A stretch of DNA of 64,000 bases from assembly GCA_963834725.1 (NCBI GenBank), contig CAWICN010000001.1:1488001-1552000 (forward strand), read 5' to 3'. Position 1 is the stretch's first letter. Each line of letters opens with the position of its first letter. A program made the position numbers and the translations under genes. Positions 35,148-43,979 of this stretch are shown here, one piece after another. The notes beneath the pieces were generated by a model that worked only from the letters and a program-made list of their open reading frames with translations, was not told the origin of the DNA and did not search any database. This DNA is from PALSA-693 sp963834725. Its GTDB lineage: Bacteria; Actinomycetota; Acidimicrobiia; Acidimicrobiales; Palsa-688.

Positions 35148-35609
35148 CTATCCGACGACCTCCCATTGCACCAGCGTGACGTTCTTGTCCGGATGGTCCT
35201 CGAACACCGCCTGCACTTCGCTGCCGATCACCACGTCCTGCATCGGATCACCCAGGAGGTTCCCCACCATCCTGACGTTGTCGGCATCAGGAAGCTCGAC
35301 CAGAACCACGATGTACGGCCCGGCGCCGGCCAGCGCCGGGTGCACTGGATGCCACGGTCGTTCCCAGCTGTAGATGCGGCCGCGTCCGGAGACCTGGGCC
35401 CAGCCGACGTCGAAGGAGTGGCAGTGGTGACACACCCACTCCGGCCCCCACTGGAAGGTCTGGCAGGCGACACACTGCTGCACCACCAGCTCATGGCGCT
35501 TCGCGGCTTCCCAGAACTCGGTATCCAGTCCGTCGCCGGCGGGGACCGGGGCGGGGAGACCGCTCGGAAGGTAGGTTTGGGATTCGGTTGACGGTGTGGT
35601 GGCAGTCAT
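35148..35609 (-). CDS. DUF35 OB-fold protein with rubredoxin-like zinc ribbon
   Basis: A 153-residue acyl-CoA-associated protein. The zinc ribbon is QQCVACQTFQWGPEWVCHHC (two CxxC pairs), followed by an OB-fold with VSGRGRIYSWERPWHPVHP and VLVELPDADNVRMVGNL. In steroid-degrading actinobacteria DUF35 proteins work with thiolase-like Ltp2 or with MaoC hydratases as retro-aldolase or hydratase partners. Here the gene lies 11 bp after the thiolase-like gene, matching that pairing. ATG 35609 is used; a longer frame runs antisense. Confidence 0.91.
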   Translation of the reverse strand: MTATTPSTESQTYLPSGLPAPVPAGDGLDTEFWEAAKRHELVVQQCVACQTFQWGPEWVCHHCHSFDVGWAQVSGRGRIYSWERPWHPVHPALAGAGPYIVVLVELPDADNVRMVGNLLGDPMQDVVIGSEVQAVFEDHPDKNVTLVQWEVVG

Positions 35610-35620
35610 CCTTCTTGTCC

Positions 35621-36784
35621 TTACGCTCGCAGGATCAAATCGCTTACCGGCTGAACCATCGGTCCAGAGCAGACCATGGACAACTCGACGTCGTTGACCT
35701 GGCTGGTCGACGTGCCGCGCACCTGACGGACGGCCTCGGTGACCAGTTCGAGCCCATGCATGTAGCACTCGGCCAGGTTGCCGCCGCTCGTGTTGAGCGG
35801 CAACTTCCCCTCGGGAGCGGAAAAATGCTCGAGGGTCATAAACTCCTCAGCCTCTTCGGGTCCGCAGAAGCCATGCTCGACCAGGCTCATCATCACGCCA
35901 CCGGTGAAGTTCTCGTAGGACTGCACGACGTCGATCTCGCCCGGCCCGACCCCTGCCATCGCGTACAACCGTTTGGCCACCGTCTTGAAGTTGGAGGTTG
36001 CGTAGTCGGGGGCGTTGTGCACCGGGGCGGCTTGACGATAGGCAGATCCTTGCGCCGCCGCCATCACATAGGCCGGCTTCTGCTTCAGGTCCCGGGCTCG
36101 CTCCGCCGTGGTCAGCAGCACTGCCGCCGACCCGTCGTTCTCCATGCAGCAGTCGAACAGGTGGAAGGGCTCCACGATCCAGCGCGAGTTGTTGTAGTCC
36201 TCCTCGCTCAGCGGCCGGCCCCTCATGACGGCACGGGGGTTAGCCTGGGCGTGCCGATAGGAGGCCATCGAGATCGCCCGCATCGGGCCCTGGCCCACGT
36301 TGTAGTCGTGCATAAAACGCCGCACGCGCATGGCGAACATCTGGGCGGCCGACATGAGGCCATAGGGCATCGTGTAGGACATGGGGTAGCCGACCTTGGG
36401 TATCGGTGCGGCTTGACCAAACCGCCCGAACTGCCCCTGGGCCAGGCCCCGAAATACGACCACGTAGTTGGCGTAGCCGGCGGCGATCGCCGCAACCGCA
36501 TTTCCGACGGCGCCGGAACCACCCCCTCCGCCGCCTCCCCACACCATATTGGAGAAGGCGAGATCCTTGATTCCGAGGGCGGCCGCCAGTCGGGGCGGAT
36601 CGTTGCGATCGTTGCTGTACGAGGCGAATCCGTCGATATCGCGAACGTCGATGCCGGCGTCTTCCGCAGCCTTGGTGATCGCTTCGATGGCCAGGCGAAA
36701 CTCGGCGACCGGCGCCCCCCCGTGCTTGTAGTAGGTGGTCTCGCCGATTCCAACGACAGCCGTCTTGTCCTTGATGGTCTCCAT
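35621..36784 (-). CDS. Thiolase-like (Ltp2/SCP-x type) protein
   Basis: A 387-residue thiolase-fold protein. Visible are TAVVGIGETTYY, GGGGGGGSGAVGNAVAAIAAGYANYVVVFRG, HLFDCCMENDGSAAVLLTT, VVQSYENFTGGVMMSLVEHGFCG and KLPLNTSGGNLAECYMHG. The usual nucleophile Cys of biosynthetic thiolases is not in the expected position, as in retro-aldolase Ltp2 proteins that cleave the steroid side chain. The DUF35 partner follows immediately. The start ATG 36784 has AAGGGG upstream. It is the first gene of the four-gene minus-strand unit. Confidence 0.9.
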   Translation of the reverse strand: METIKDKTAVVGIGETTYYKHGGAPVAEFRLAIEAITKAAEDAGIDVRDIDGFASYSNDRNDPPRLAAALGIKDLAFSNMVWGGGGGGGSGAVGNAVAAIAAGYANYVVVFRGLAQGQFGRFGQAAPIPKVGYPMSYTMPYGLMSAAQMFAMRVRRFMHDYNVGQGPMRAISMASYRHAQANPRAVMRGRPLSEEDYNNSRWIVEPFHLFDCCMENDGSAAVLLTTAERARDLKQKPAYVMAAAQGSAYRQAAPVHNAPDYATSNFKTVAKRLYAMAGVGPGEIDVVQSYENFTGGVMMSLVEHGFCGPEEAEEFMTLEHFSAPEGKLPLNTSGGNLAECYMHGLELVTEAVRQVRGTSTSQVNDVELSMVCSGPMVQPVSDLILRA

Positions 36785-36876
36785 CGTCCCCTTCCGGAGG
36801 TCGGTTCTTCCTGGTTATACGCTGTCCCGGTCGACAGGCGCTACAACCGGGACTCCCGTTGTTGGCGGGCAGGCGG

Positions 36877-37047
36877 TCAGCGTCCGGGCAGCATCTCTGT
36901 CGCCGTGCCGGGAGTCGTCATGCCCCCCCGGCCGTTCTCGAGCCACACCTCAAGGTCCAACAACCCGATCCCATCGTCTCCCAGGTACTTCCTGGTCACT
37001 TTGCCTCGCCCATGAATCGTATCGCCCGGATGATTAAGGCGCCGCAT
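36877..37047 (-). pseudogene. C-terminal remnant of a MaoC-like acyl dehydratase
   Basis: The minus strand reads RRLNHPGDTIHGRGKVTRKYL, then LLDLEVWLEN and TTPGTATEMLPGR with a stop at 36879-36877. This is the last third of a MaoC (hot-dog) hydratase. A TGA at 37095-37093 interrupts the same frame upstream, and no front half is seen. The spacer from here to 37222 holds no other gene. Confidence 0.75.
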
Positions 37048-37221
37048 CGGAGTGCACCAGGCGCCGTGGCCACACCCTCGGTGCTGACGCAGTCACACGA
37101 GCATCGGCCTCATCCGCACCGGCTGGTCTTCACGGAACCACCGGGGTCGTCCATCCGGCTCTGGCCGCGCCTTTCCGCCGGGCCGCTCGACCACCACCGG
37201 GTTTGTCCGGGGAGGGCCGGG

Positions 37222-38337
37222 CTACACCCCGAGGCGCCGGGCCAGGAGCTCGCGGTGGTAGGACGGATCGCCGAGCAGGACCTCGCTGCTCTTGGCGCGA
37301 CGGAAGTACAGATGGGCGGGATGGGCCCAGGTGAACCCGATACCGCCGTGGACCTGAATGTTTTCCGCGGCGGCGTAGGAGTACGCCTCCGAGCAATAGG
37401 TCTTGGCCATGTTTGCGGCGATGCCAAGGTCGTCATCACCTTCCGCGGCCACCCACGCGGCATAGTAGGCAGCCGCCTTTGCGGATTCGACGTCCAGCAG
37501 CATATTGGCACACTTGTGCTTGATGGCCTGGAAGCTGCCGATATAGCGACCGAACTGCACTCGATTCTTGGCGTAGTCGACTGCCATATCGAGCACCTTC
37601 TGCGCGCCACCGACTTGCTCGGCGGCCAGACCGACCGCGGCCAGGTCGTGCATCTTCGAGATGGCGAGCCAGCCCGCGCCCTCCGATCCGAGCAGGCGAG
37701 CCGGCGTGGCGGTGAAGGCGAGTTTGGCCTGCTTCCGGGTCATGTCCAGCGTCGTGAGCTGAGTGGCGGTCAGTCCCGGTGCCCCCCGTTCGACGGCGAA
37801 CACGGACACGCCGTTGGGCGATCTGGCCGCGACGAGGATCAAATCGGCGATGCCGCCGTCGAGGACGAAGGACTTCTCTCCTGTCAGCACCCAGTCGTCA
37901 TCGCTCCCTGACGCCGGGAGGGTGACGCCCTCCTCGTCCCATCGACCCGACGGCTCCATCAGGGCCACGGTGGCGATCATGGTTCCGTCGGCGATCCGGG
38001 GCAAATAGGACTTCTTGCCATCCTCGTCGCCCAGCGCGATCAGCAGGTTGGCAGCCAGCGCGACCGACGAAAAATACGGGGCGCACAGTAAAGCCCGCCC
38101 CATCTCCTCGAGCACGATGGCCAGCTCCCGGTAGCTGTAGCCCGAGCCGCCGTACTGCTCCGGGATGGTGAGGCCCTGCAGGGCCAGGCTCTCCGCCATC
38201 TGACGCCAGACGGCTGGATCGTAACCGTCAGCCGTCTCCATGAGCTTTCTGACCTCTTCCTCGGGCGACTTGTCTTCGAGGAATCGACGAACCGATCGTC
38301 TCAGCTCCTCTTGCTCTTCGTTAAAGACAAGATCCAT
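37222..38337 (-). CDS. Acyl-CoA dehydrogenase
   Basis: A 371-residue FAD-dependent acyl-CoA dehydrogenase. It begins MDLVFNEEQEELRRSVRRFLEDKSP and shows LTIPEQYGGSGYSYRELAIVLEEMGRALL, the flavin-contact segment VALMEPSGRWDE, RVQFGRYIGSFQAIKHKCANMLLDVESAK and QVHGGIGFTWAHPAHLYFRRAK. Actinobacterial steroid enzymes of this type work as heteromers; no second subunit is adjacent. The catalytic Glu position cannot be fixed. ATG 38337 has GGGAG just upstream. It is divergent from the amidohydrolase at 38924. Confidence 0.93.
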   Translation of the reverse strand: MDLVFNEEQEELRRSVRRFLEDKSPEEEVRKLMETADGYDPAVWRQMAESLALQGLTIPEQYGGSGYSYRELAIVLEEMGRALLCAPYFSSVALAANLLIALGDEDGKKSYLPRIADGTMIATVALMEPSGRWDEEGVTLPASGSDDDWVLTGEKSFVLDGGIADLILVAARSPNGVSVFAVERGAPGLTATQLTTLDMTRKQAKLAFTATPARLLGSEGAGWLAISKMHDLAAVGLAAEQVGGAQKVLDMAVDYAKNRVQFGRYIGSFQAIKHKCANMLLDVESAKAAAYYAAWVAAEGDDDLGIAANMAKTYCSEAYSYAAAENIQVHGGIGFTWAHPAHLYFRRAKSSEVLLGDPSYHRELLARRLGV

Positions 38338-38433
38338 GGGGTGCTCCCTTTCGGGGCGTCGTAGCTGGCGCCTTCCTAGCGGATGTGACGTCCGGTCTGC
38401 AACCAGTCGCGCCTCTGCCAGTGGCCGTCCCAT

Positions 38434-38483
38434 CTACCTCCCGGTAGCGTCCGTTTAACTACCTCCCGGTAGCGTCCGTTTAA
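38434..38483. promoter_or_regulatory. 25-bp perfect tandem repeat, possible operator upstream of the acyl-CoA dehydrogenase
   Basis: Units 38434-38458 and 38459-38483 are identical. Each contains the palindrome CTACC-TCCC-GGTAG and a following CCGTTTAA. Two iterated palindromes 97 bp upstream of the dehydrogenase start on the minus strand, between divergent genes, suit a TetR-type operator. Confidence 0.6.
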
Positions 38484-38589
38484 CGATCCGCTAACGGTCC
38501 CGCGAGCGTCCATGCCCTGTAGGGCTGCCCCGCACGTTACCAACCCAGGGTCGGATGGTCAACCTGCCGTCACCATGCTTTGAGCCCAC

Positions 38590-38830
38590 GCCCGGGCCGG
38601 CCTCTCCCGGCCCCCTCGCCCGGTGGGCGGCCCTGCACGGGCCGGTTCTCCCGCCCCGGCCTCCCGGCCTCTCCCGCCCCCTCGCCCGGTGGCAACTCGC
38701 ACGGCCCGGCCTCCCCGGCCTCCCATGCCTCTCCCGGCCCCCCTCAGCCGGCGGCAACTCCGCACGGCCCGGCCTCCCCGGCCTCCCCGGCCTCTCCCGG
38801 CCCCCCTCACCCGGTGGCAACCCCGGGGCG
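38590..38830. repeat. C-rich degenerate tandem repeat spacer
   Basis: Overlapping GGCAACTCGCACGGCCCGGC and CCTCCCCGGCCTCTCCCGGC units repeat several times with small variation. The open frames across it are compositional. No gene is supported between 38338 and 38923. Confidence 0.8.
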
Positions 38831-38923
38831 CCGCCGGCCCGGGTTGACCTGGACCATCACCTCGACCGAAACTATGGCTGTGCATTTCGCCACTGATCAG
38901 CATCCCGAACTCGGAGGAGCGTC

Positions 38924-40162
38924 GTGAGCCAGCTTGCCGACATCCCGGTAAACCCGGAGAACATGTGGCGTGTCGAGACACCGGCACCCGAGGGCTGGGC
39001 CCGTTCGGTCCGTCCCGATGCATCCAAGAAGTACTTCATTGTGTCCTGTGACGCTCACTTGACGCCGCCTTCGACCCTTTTTCCGGAGCGCATCGATGAG
39101 CGGTTCCGCCACCGGCTCCCGCATGTAGAACGCGATGCGGATGGTAAGGCGACGATGGTGCAGGAGGGGATGCGCCCAACGCGAGTCCCGCGCTTTGAAA
39201 TGTTCGGTGAGGACCTGTACCGCTCGAACACGGGCAAGGCCGGATGGACATTCGACGCCGAGACCATCGAAAATCGCCTGGCGGAGCAACGTTTCGATGG
39301 CGTTGACGCCGAACTGATCTTTCCGAACGGTGCTCCGCTGCTGATGTGGAGCTCCGAGGACCATGAGTTCGTGGAAGCACAGTGCCGGATCTACAACGAA
39401 TGGGCCATGGAGGTCACGGGTCCCTACAAGGATCGTTGTAACGTGGCTGCGGCCATCCCTACCTCGGATCTCCGCGGCGCCATTGCCGAAGTGGAGCATG
39501 CCGCCGAGCTCGGGTATCGCGTCCTGATGCTGCCGTGCAAGCCAATATGGGGGCCGCACAACGTGGCGCACCTCAACTACAACCTGCCCCACTTTGATCC
39601 GCTGTGGTCGGTCATCCAGGACGTGGACATGCCGATCACCTTCCACGTCTCCACGGGTATGGACCCCCGCCTTTCCCGCGGTAATGGTGGCGCCGTCATC
39701 AACTACGCGGTGTTCTCGCTCGCACCGACCGCCGAGCCGGTCGCCAACCTGTGCGCGTCGGGAGTCATCGACCGGTTCCCGAACCTCAAGTTCGCCACCA
39801 TCGAGGCGAACGCGGGGTGGGTTCCCTGGTTTCTGCAGTCCCTGGATGAGGCCTACTTGAAGCACCATTTCTGGGTGCGACCCAAGCTCGAACGCATGCC
39901 GAGCGACTACTACCGCACCAACGGCGCCTCCTCCCTGGGCGAGGACCAGGCCGCCCTGGACCTGGTCGAGGCCCATGACTTCACCGACAACTTCATGTGG
40001 GCCAACGACTATCCCCACCACGAGGGTTCGTGGCCCCATTCGGCCGAGGCGATCGAACGTGAGATGAACGCGGTCTCAGAGAGCACGCGGGCCAAGATCC
40101 TCGGCCTCAACGCGGCGCGATTCTTCAAGTTCGATATCCCCCCCGAATATCTCGACACCTGA
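38924..40162 (+). CDS. Amidohydrolase family 2 protein
   Basis: A 412-residue TIM-barrel amidohydrolase. Visible are the metal motif IVSCDAHLTPP, an FPNGAPLLMW segment, CRIYNEWAMEVTG, FHVSTGMDP with the second metal site, FPNLKFATIEANAGWVPWFL, and FMWANDYPHHEGSWPHS with the catalytic Asp. The pattern belongs to the decarboxylase and hydrolase group acting on cyclic or aromatic acids. GTG 38924 is preceded by GGAGGAG. It faces the acyl-CoA dehydrogenase gene and is convergent with the LLM gene at 40298. Confidence 0.93.
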   Translation: MSQLADIPVNPENMWRVETPAPEGWARSVRPDASKKYFIVSCDAHLTPPSTLFPERIDERFRHRLPHVERDADGKATMVQEGMRPTRVPRFEMFGEDLYRSNTGKAGWTFDAETIENRLAEQRFDGVDAELIFPNGAPLLMWSSEDHEFVEAQCRIYNEWAMEVTGPYKDRCNVAAAIPTSDLRGAIAEVEHAAELGYRVLMLPCKPIWGPHNVAHLNYNLPHFDPLWSVIQDVDMPITFHVSTGMDPRLSRGNGGAVINYAVFSLAPTAEPVANLCASGVIDRFPNLKFATIEANAGWVPWFLQSLDEAYLKHHFWVRPKLERMPSDYYRTNGASSLGEDQAALDLVEAHDFTDNFMWANDYPHHEGSWPHSAEAIEREMNAVSESTRAKILGLNAARFFKFDIPPEYLDT

Positions 40163-40297
40163 CAGCGGCTGGCTGTCGCCCGCGGCCGGGAACGCTTGGG
40201 GCCCCCTTTGTGCACAAACGGCGCTACCGCCGGGCGGCTTCACGCCGATGCGTTCACATCCTTGGTCGTGGTGTCCCCGGAGATCATGTAGCAGCGA

Positions 40298-41338
40298 TCA
40301 TGTGGCCGCCCCGGTCAGGCGGCTCATCAGCCGAAGAGCTTCGTCCTGGTCGGCGCGCACAGTGAAGCCAGTGATCCCCGAGTCTTCCCAGGCCCGCCAG
40401 CGCGTCGCGATGCGATCGGGCGAACCGTAGAGCGCCCGCTCGTCGACGTACTCGTCAGGTACGGCATCCACGGCGTCTTCCTTCCGACCGGAGAGGAAGA
40501 GCTCCTGAATCCGTTCGGCCGCGTCCGCATACCCCGATTCCTGCATCTGCTTCTTGTGGAAGTTCATGGTGCGATGGCCCATCCCGCCGACATAAAGAGC
40601 CACGTTGGGTTTAGCGGCGCGGATCGCCCCGGCCACGTCATCGGTGATCTGCACCGATCCACCGGCTTGAATCTCGAAGTCCTTCCAGGACTTGCCGTTT
40701 CCGGCCCGACGAAAGCCCTCCTCGATCCAGGGTGCGAAGTGCTGCATTCGCCCGGGAAGGAATCCATGCGGAAGCCAGCCGTCGCACAGTTCGGCCGCCA
40801 GCTTGACGCTCGACTCTCCGCCGCATCCCATCCAGATCGGCAGGTCGGGGTTGGGATGCAGGATCGACGACAGCGGTTTGCCGAGCCCGATCGCGCCCTC
40901 ACCGGTGTAAGGGAGGGAGATCTCTCGACCCTGGTGTGTGACCGGCCCCTCGCGGAGGTTGATCTTGCGGATGATCTGGATGTAGTCCCGCAGTCGCCAG
41001 TAGGGCTTCCCCCACGGCTGACCGTACCAACCCTCCACGATCTGCGGCCCGGACACCCCGAATCCGGCGATCATCCGGTTGCCCCCGGCCAGGGCGTCCA
41101 CCGTCTGTATTTGCATCGCGGCCATGGCCGGAGGCCGGCCGGCCAGCTGCATGATGCCGGTGCCCAAGCGGATCCGCTTGGTCTGGGCGGCGATCCACGC
41201 CAGAACTGTGATGGCATCCGATCCGTAGGCCTCCGCGGTCCACACCGAGTCGTAGCCCAGCTCCTCGGCCAGCTGGATCTGCTCGATCGGGACCCGGATC
41301 CTGGCGCCCGAATAGCCGATGCTCAAACCCAGTTTCAT
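40298..41338 (-). CDS. LLM class F420-dependent oxidoreductase
   Basis: A 346-residue luciferase-like TIM-barrel enzyme. It starts LGLSIGYSGARIRVPIEQIQLAEELGYDSVWTAEAYGSDA and shows RIRLGTGIMQLAGRPPAMAAM, RMIAGFGVSGPQIVEGWYGQPW and the C-terminal ALYGSPDRIATRW. It would use reduced F420 or, less likely, FMN. The third gene of a minus-strand unit after the FAS1-like and MaoC-like hydratase genes, with a 24-bp gap. It is paralogous to the LLM enzyme at 48686. ATG 41338 has GGAGAG upstream. Confidence 0.93.
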   Translation of the reverse strand: MKLGLSIGYSGARIRVPIEQIQLAEELGYDSVWTAEAYGSDAITVLAWIAAQTKRIRLGTGIMQLAGRPPAMAAMQIQTVDALAGGNRMIAGFGVSGPQIVEGWYGQPWGKPYWRLRDYIQIIRKINLREGPVTHQGREISLPYTGEGAIGLGKPLSSILHPNPDLPIWMGCGGESSVKLAAELCDGWLPHGFLPGRMQHFAPWIEEGFRRAGNGKSWKDFEIQAGGSVQITDDVAGAIRAAKPNVALYVGGMGHRTMNFHKKQMQESGYADAAERIQELFLSGRKEDAVDAVPDEYVDERALYGSPDRIATRWRAWEDSGITGFTVRADQDEALRLMSRLTGAAT

Positions 41339-41362
41339 CGACCCCACTCTCCTTGCCGTCGA

Positions 41363-41794
41363 TCAGCTGCGAGACGGCAGCGACACCACTGCCCGACCCG
41401 GGGCGGTCTTCTCATCCTTCTGGTTGACGACGTTGACGGTCAACACGACCAGATTCTCGCCGTTCTCCTGCTTCTTTTCCGTGATCACGCCTTGTGTCCG
41501 CAGGACGTCGTTTTTGTGGTTGATCGCTCGGAACTGCATCCCCAGCTCCTTGACCTCAGCCTCGTCGCCGATCCACCCGCGAAGAGCATTGAGCACATAG
41601 GCCCAGCGGAGATTGCCCATACCGAATGCCGCGCCCTGACCGGCAGCTTTGCCGGCCTCGTCATCCATGTGCACGTAGACGTACTCCTCGTTGACCGCCG
41701 CGTACCGGTTCCAGTGCATGAAGTCCGTCTTACGCTCAAACACCGGTATCGTCTGCCCGACCTCGACGTCCTCGAAGTACACGTTGTAAGCCAT
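41363..41794 (-). CDS. MaoC-like (hot-dog) hydratase subunit
   Basis: A 143-residue hot-dog protein of the MaoC type. Visible are FEDVEVGQTIPVFERKTDFMHWNRYAAVN and HMDDEAGKAAGQGAAFGMGNLRWAYV, with the hydratase-like Asp/His region in a degenerate form. It partners with the FAS1-like protein encoded just upstream (41865-42359). Two half-size hydratases often assemble as one active enoyl-CoA hydratase, as in steroid ChsH1/ChsH2. Confidence 0.87.
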   Translation of the reverse strand: MAYNVYFEDVEVGQTIPVFERKTDFMHWNRYAAVNEEYVYVHMDDEAGKAAGQGAAFGMGNLRWAYVLNALRGWIGDEAEVKELGMQFRAINHKNDVLRTQGVITEKKQENGENLVVLTVNVVNQKDEKTAPGRAVVSLPSRS

Positions 41795-41864
41795 GCTTCC
41801 TCTTTCGCTCTCTTTCGCTCTCGCTCGCTCTCGTTAGCGCTCGCCCCTGGCCGCCCCTGTCCAC

Positions 41865-42359
41865 TTAGTAACGAATGCCGGTTGAGATCCGGGTCTTCAC
41901 CAGCTCGCCGTTCTGATTGCGCCACTCCGTCTCTGTATAGGTGTAGAGCGTGAGCCCGTTGCGACCTTCCCGCTCCTCCCAGTGTGAGAGCCGGCTTCGG
42001 CTGGTGATGACATCGCCCGGGCGCATAGGAACGCCGAAGGTATCGACCTGACCACCATTGAGAACATTGTCGCCCTTCTTCGGAGTCCTGCCCGGCACCG
42101 CACCGGCCGGTCTCGGCTGCACCATGGGGACCGTCCAGGCGAAGGGATTGAAGTCCTCAGGCGCGATGATGCCGCCCCATCGAGTGCCCTTGGCGTACTC
42201 CTCGTCCCAGTAGAGTCGTGGTGGCGTCTCGCCCCAGTAAACGGCAATGGCCCATTTCCTGATATCTGATTCGGAGACCGGATAAGAGACTCTCTCCTCG
42301 CCCCAAACCCCTTTTCTCTCCTCCATGTCCGGAGTGACGAGCGTCTCAATCTGACTCAC
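41865..42359 (-). CDS. FAS1-like dehydratase-domain protein (MaoC partner)
   Basis: A 164-residue protein with the FAS1-like/MaoC N-terminal domain. It shows RVSYPVSESDIRKWAIAVYWGETPPRLYWDEEYAKGTRWGGIIAPEDFNPF, NVLNGGQVDTFGVPMRPGDVITSRSRLS and the LVKTRISTGIRY tail. GTG 42359 has AAGGAG upstream; a longer ATG frame at 42392 is less favoured. It is first in a three-gene minus-strand unit with the MaoC and LLM genes, and is probably the inactive or substrate-binding half of a heteromeric enoyl-CoA hydratase. Confidence 0.88.
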   Translation of the reverse strand: MSQIETLVTPDMEERKGVWGEERVSYPVSESDIRKWAIAVYWGETPPRLYWDEEYAKGTRWGGIIAPEDFNPFAWTVPMVQPRPAGAVPGRTPKKGDNVLNGGQVDTFGVPMRPGDVITSRSRLSHWEEREGRNGLTLYTYTETEWRNQNGELVKTRISTGIRY

Positions 42360-42537
42360 GGTGCTCCTTTCGTCCACGCACGGCCAGGGCATTCACGAAT
42401 AGCAGATACCCCCACCCAGCCGTCGGACTGTAGCATCCGGTCCTGGCAGGGACAACCGGGTCGCAGGGCCGACGGAAGGAGTCGGCATTGCCACGGAACG
42501 GACGATCGTCACCGAGAATTCGCAAGCCCGCCGCCCC

Positions 42538-43455
42538 CTATTCCAGGTTGGGCGCGACCTCGTCCAGCAGCCGGCTGATCATTTCGACACGCTCCTCCCC
42601 GCTCGTCAACGGGACGAGGATGAATCGGCGTACACCGGCATCCACGTAACTCTGAAGCCGACCGGTCACCGTCGCCGTGTTTCCGACTGCGGCCACCTTG
42701 TCAACGAGCAGTGCGTAATCCTGGCCGGGATCACCGCGGAACCCGGCACCGAGGAACCTGGCGGCTCGCTCCCGCGCCCGTGACTCGTTGTCGTCCAGCA
42801 GGACAAACGTGTAGTTGTACCAGTGAAAGGCGCTCAGATCGCGCTCGGCTATTGCCGCGAGCTCGGTAATCGCCCGGACGGACTCGGCGTATGCACGGGC
42901 GGAGTAGAAGTACGGCATCCACCCGTCGCCAACCAGCGCCGCTCGTCTGATCGCCTTGGTCCGACCTGCGATCACAATGGGAATCGCGCTGCCCTGTGGC
43001 GGCGCGGGTGCGATGTGGGCGCCGTTGATGTGGTAGAAGCGGCCGTCGTGTGTCACCTCCTGCCCGCTCCAGAAGGCGCGCAGGACCTCGATGGCTTCGG
43101 TCAGCCTGGCTCCCCGGTGTTCGAGAGGGACTTCACAGGCCCGAAACTCCTCCGGATAGTCCCCACCGGTGCCCACGCCCAGCACGATCCGTCCTCCCGT
43201 GTACCGGTCGAGGTCAGCGATTTGCTTGGCCACTATCGCCGGTTGGTACAAGGGGAGCACCAGGGCGGCGGCGCCCACGACAACCCTCGAGCTCACGACG
43301 GCGAGCCGGGTCAAGTTGACAATGAGCTCAGAGAACTCGTTGGGCCCGGTCACGTGACCGCCCACCCAGAGTGAATCGATCGGCAGGGCCTCGAGGCGGC
43401 CCACCTCGTTGATGTCGCCTCCTAAGGTCGCCCCGAACTCGAGATGCTCAGGCAT
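42538..43455 (-). CDS. LLM class flavin/F420-dependent oxidoreductase
   Basis: A 305-residue luciferase-like enzyme. The core reads DSLWVGGHVTGPNEFSELIVNL, VVVGAAALVLPLYQPAIVAKQIADLDRYTGGRIVLGVGTGGDYPEEF, and RRAALVGDGWMPYFYSARAYAESV. It is shorter than the other two LLM enzymes and belongs to a different subgroup. ATG 43455 is used because the longer upstream frame (to 43713) lacks family similarity. It is transcribed as a single gene. Confidence 0.88.
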   Translation of the reverse strand: MPEHLEFGATLGGDINEVGRLEALPIDSLWVGGHVTGPNEFSELIVNLTRLAVVSSRVVVGAAALVLPLYQPAIVAKQIADLDRYTGGRIVLGVGTGGDYPEEFRACEVPLEHRGARLTEAIEVLRAFWSGQEVTHDGRFYHINGAHIAPAPPQGSAIPIVIAGRTKAIRRAALVGDGWMPYFYSARAYAESVRAITELAAIAERDLSAFHWYNYTFVLLDDNESRARERAARFLGAGFRGDPGQDYALLVDKVAAVGNTATVTGRLQSYVDAGVRRFILVPLTSGEERVEMISRLLDEVAPNLE

Positions 43456-43979
43456 TTGGCGGGGAGCTCGCGCTGAAAACGCGGTGCGGATCGGGAGTCG
43501 TTCATTTCCCGGCGGCTGGATGGTCACGCTTAAGCATCGCCAGATGATCAGACGGCATAATCGCAAAATACCAGGCGACGGCCCCGTTGGTCCTCCGAGC
43601 GGTAGTGATGAACGATCGCGTCCGCCTCGCGACCGGAGGCCACGGCCAGGTCGTACCCGGAGCTGAAGCCCCGATCCCGGCGCCGAGGTCATCAAGATGA
43701 GGGTCCGGGCCACGCCGACCGGTTGCGGAGCCTCGGCCTACCAGCCGGGAGCCTCGATCCAGCGCGACAGCAACCGCAACCCCGATTTACGCCCACCAGG
43801 CGCCTACCTGGCCCTTGTTTCCCAACTGGCGCCGGCGACGACCAGCCTCCCGGCTGGCTGGCGGTCTCCACGGTCACCTTGCTTCCCACGGGGTGCAGAG
43901 ATTGGTAGGCCGCGCCTAGCGTTTCGCGAGGAATGCTCGCGACCGCCGGACGCCGGCGCAGGTCACGAATCAGGAGGTA
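43456..43979. other. Spacer with a short gene-like fragment
   Basis: No complete gene is seen. On the minus strand, a frame ending TGA at 43550-43548 reads GFSSGYDLAVASGREADAIV and then HHYRSEDQRGRRLVFCDYAV, whose composition looks coding. Two in-frame TGA codons stand just upstream. It may be the C-terminus of a lost gene, but I cannot name its family. Confidence 0.3.

Noticed and set aside
40207..40218. 12-bp perfect palindrome TTTGTGCACAAA as an operator
   Set aside because: It lies between convergent genes with no nearby promoter; a single short palindrome is not enough to support a feature.
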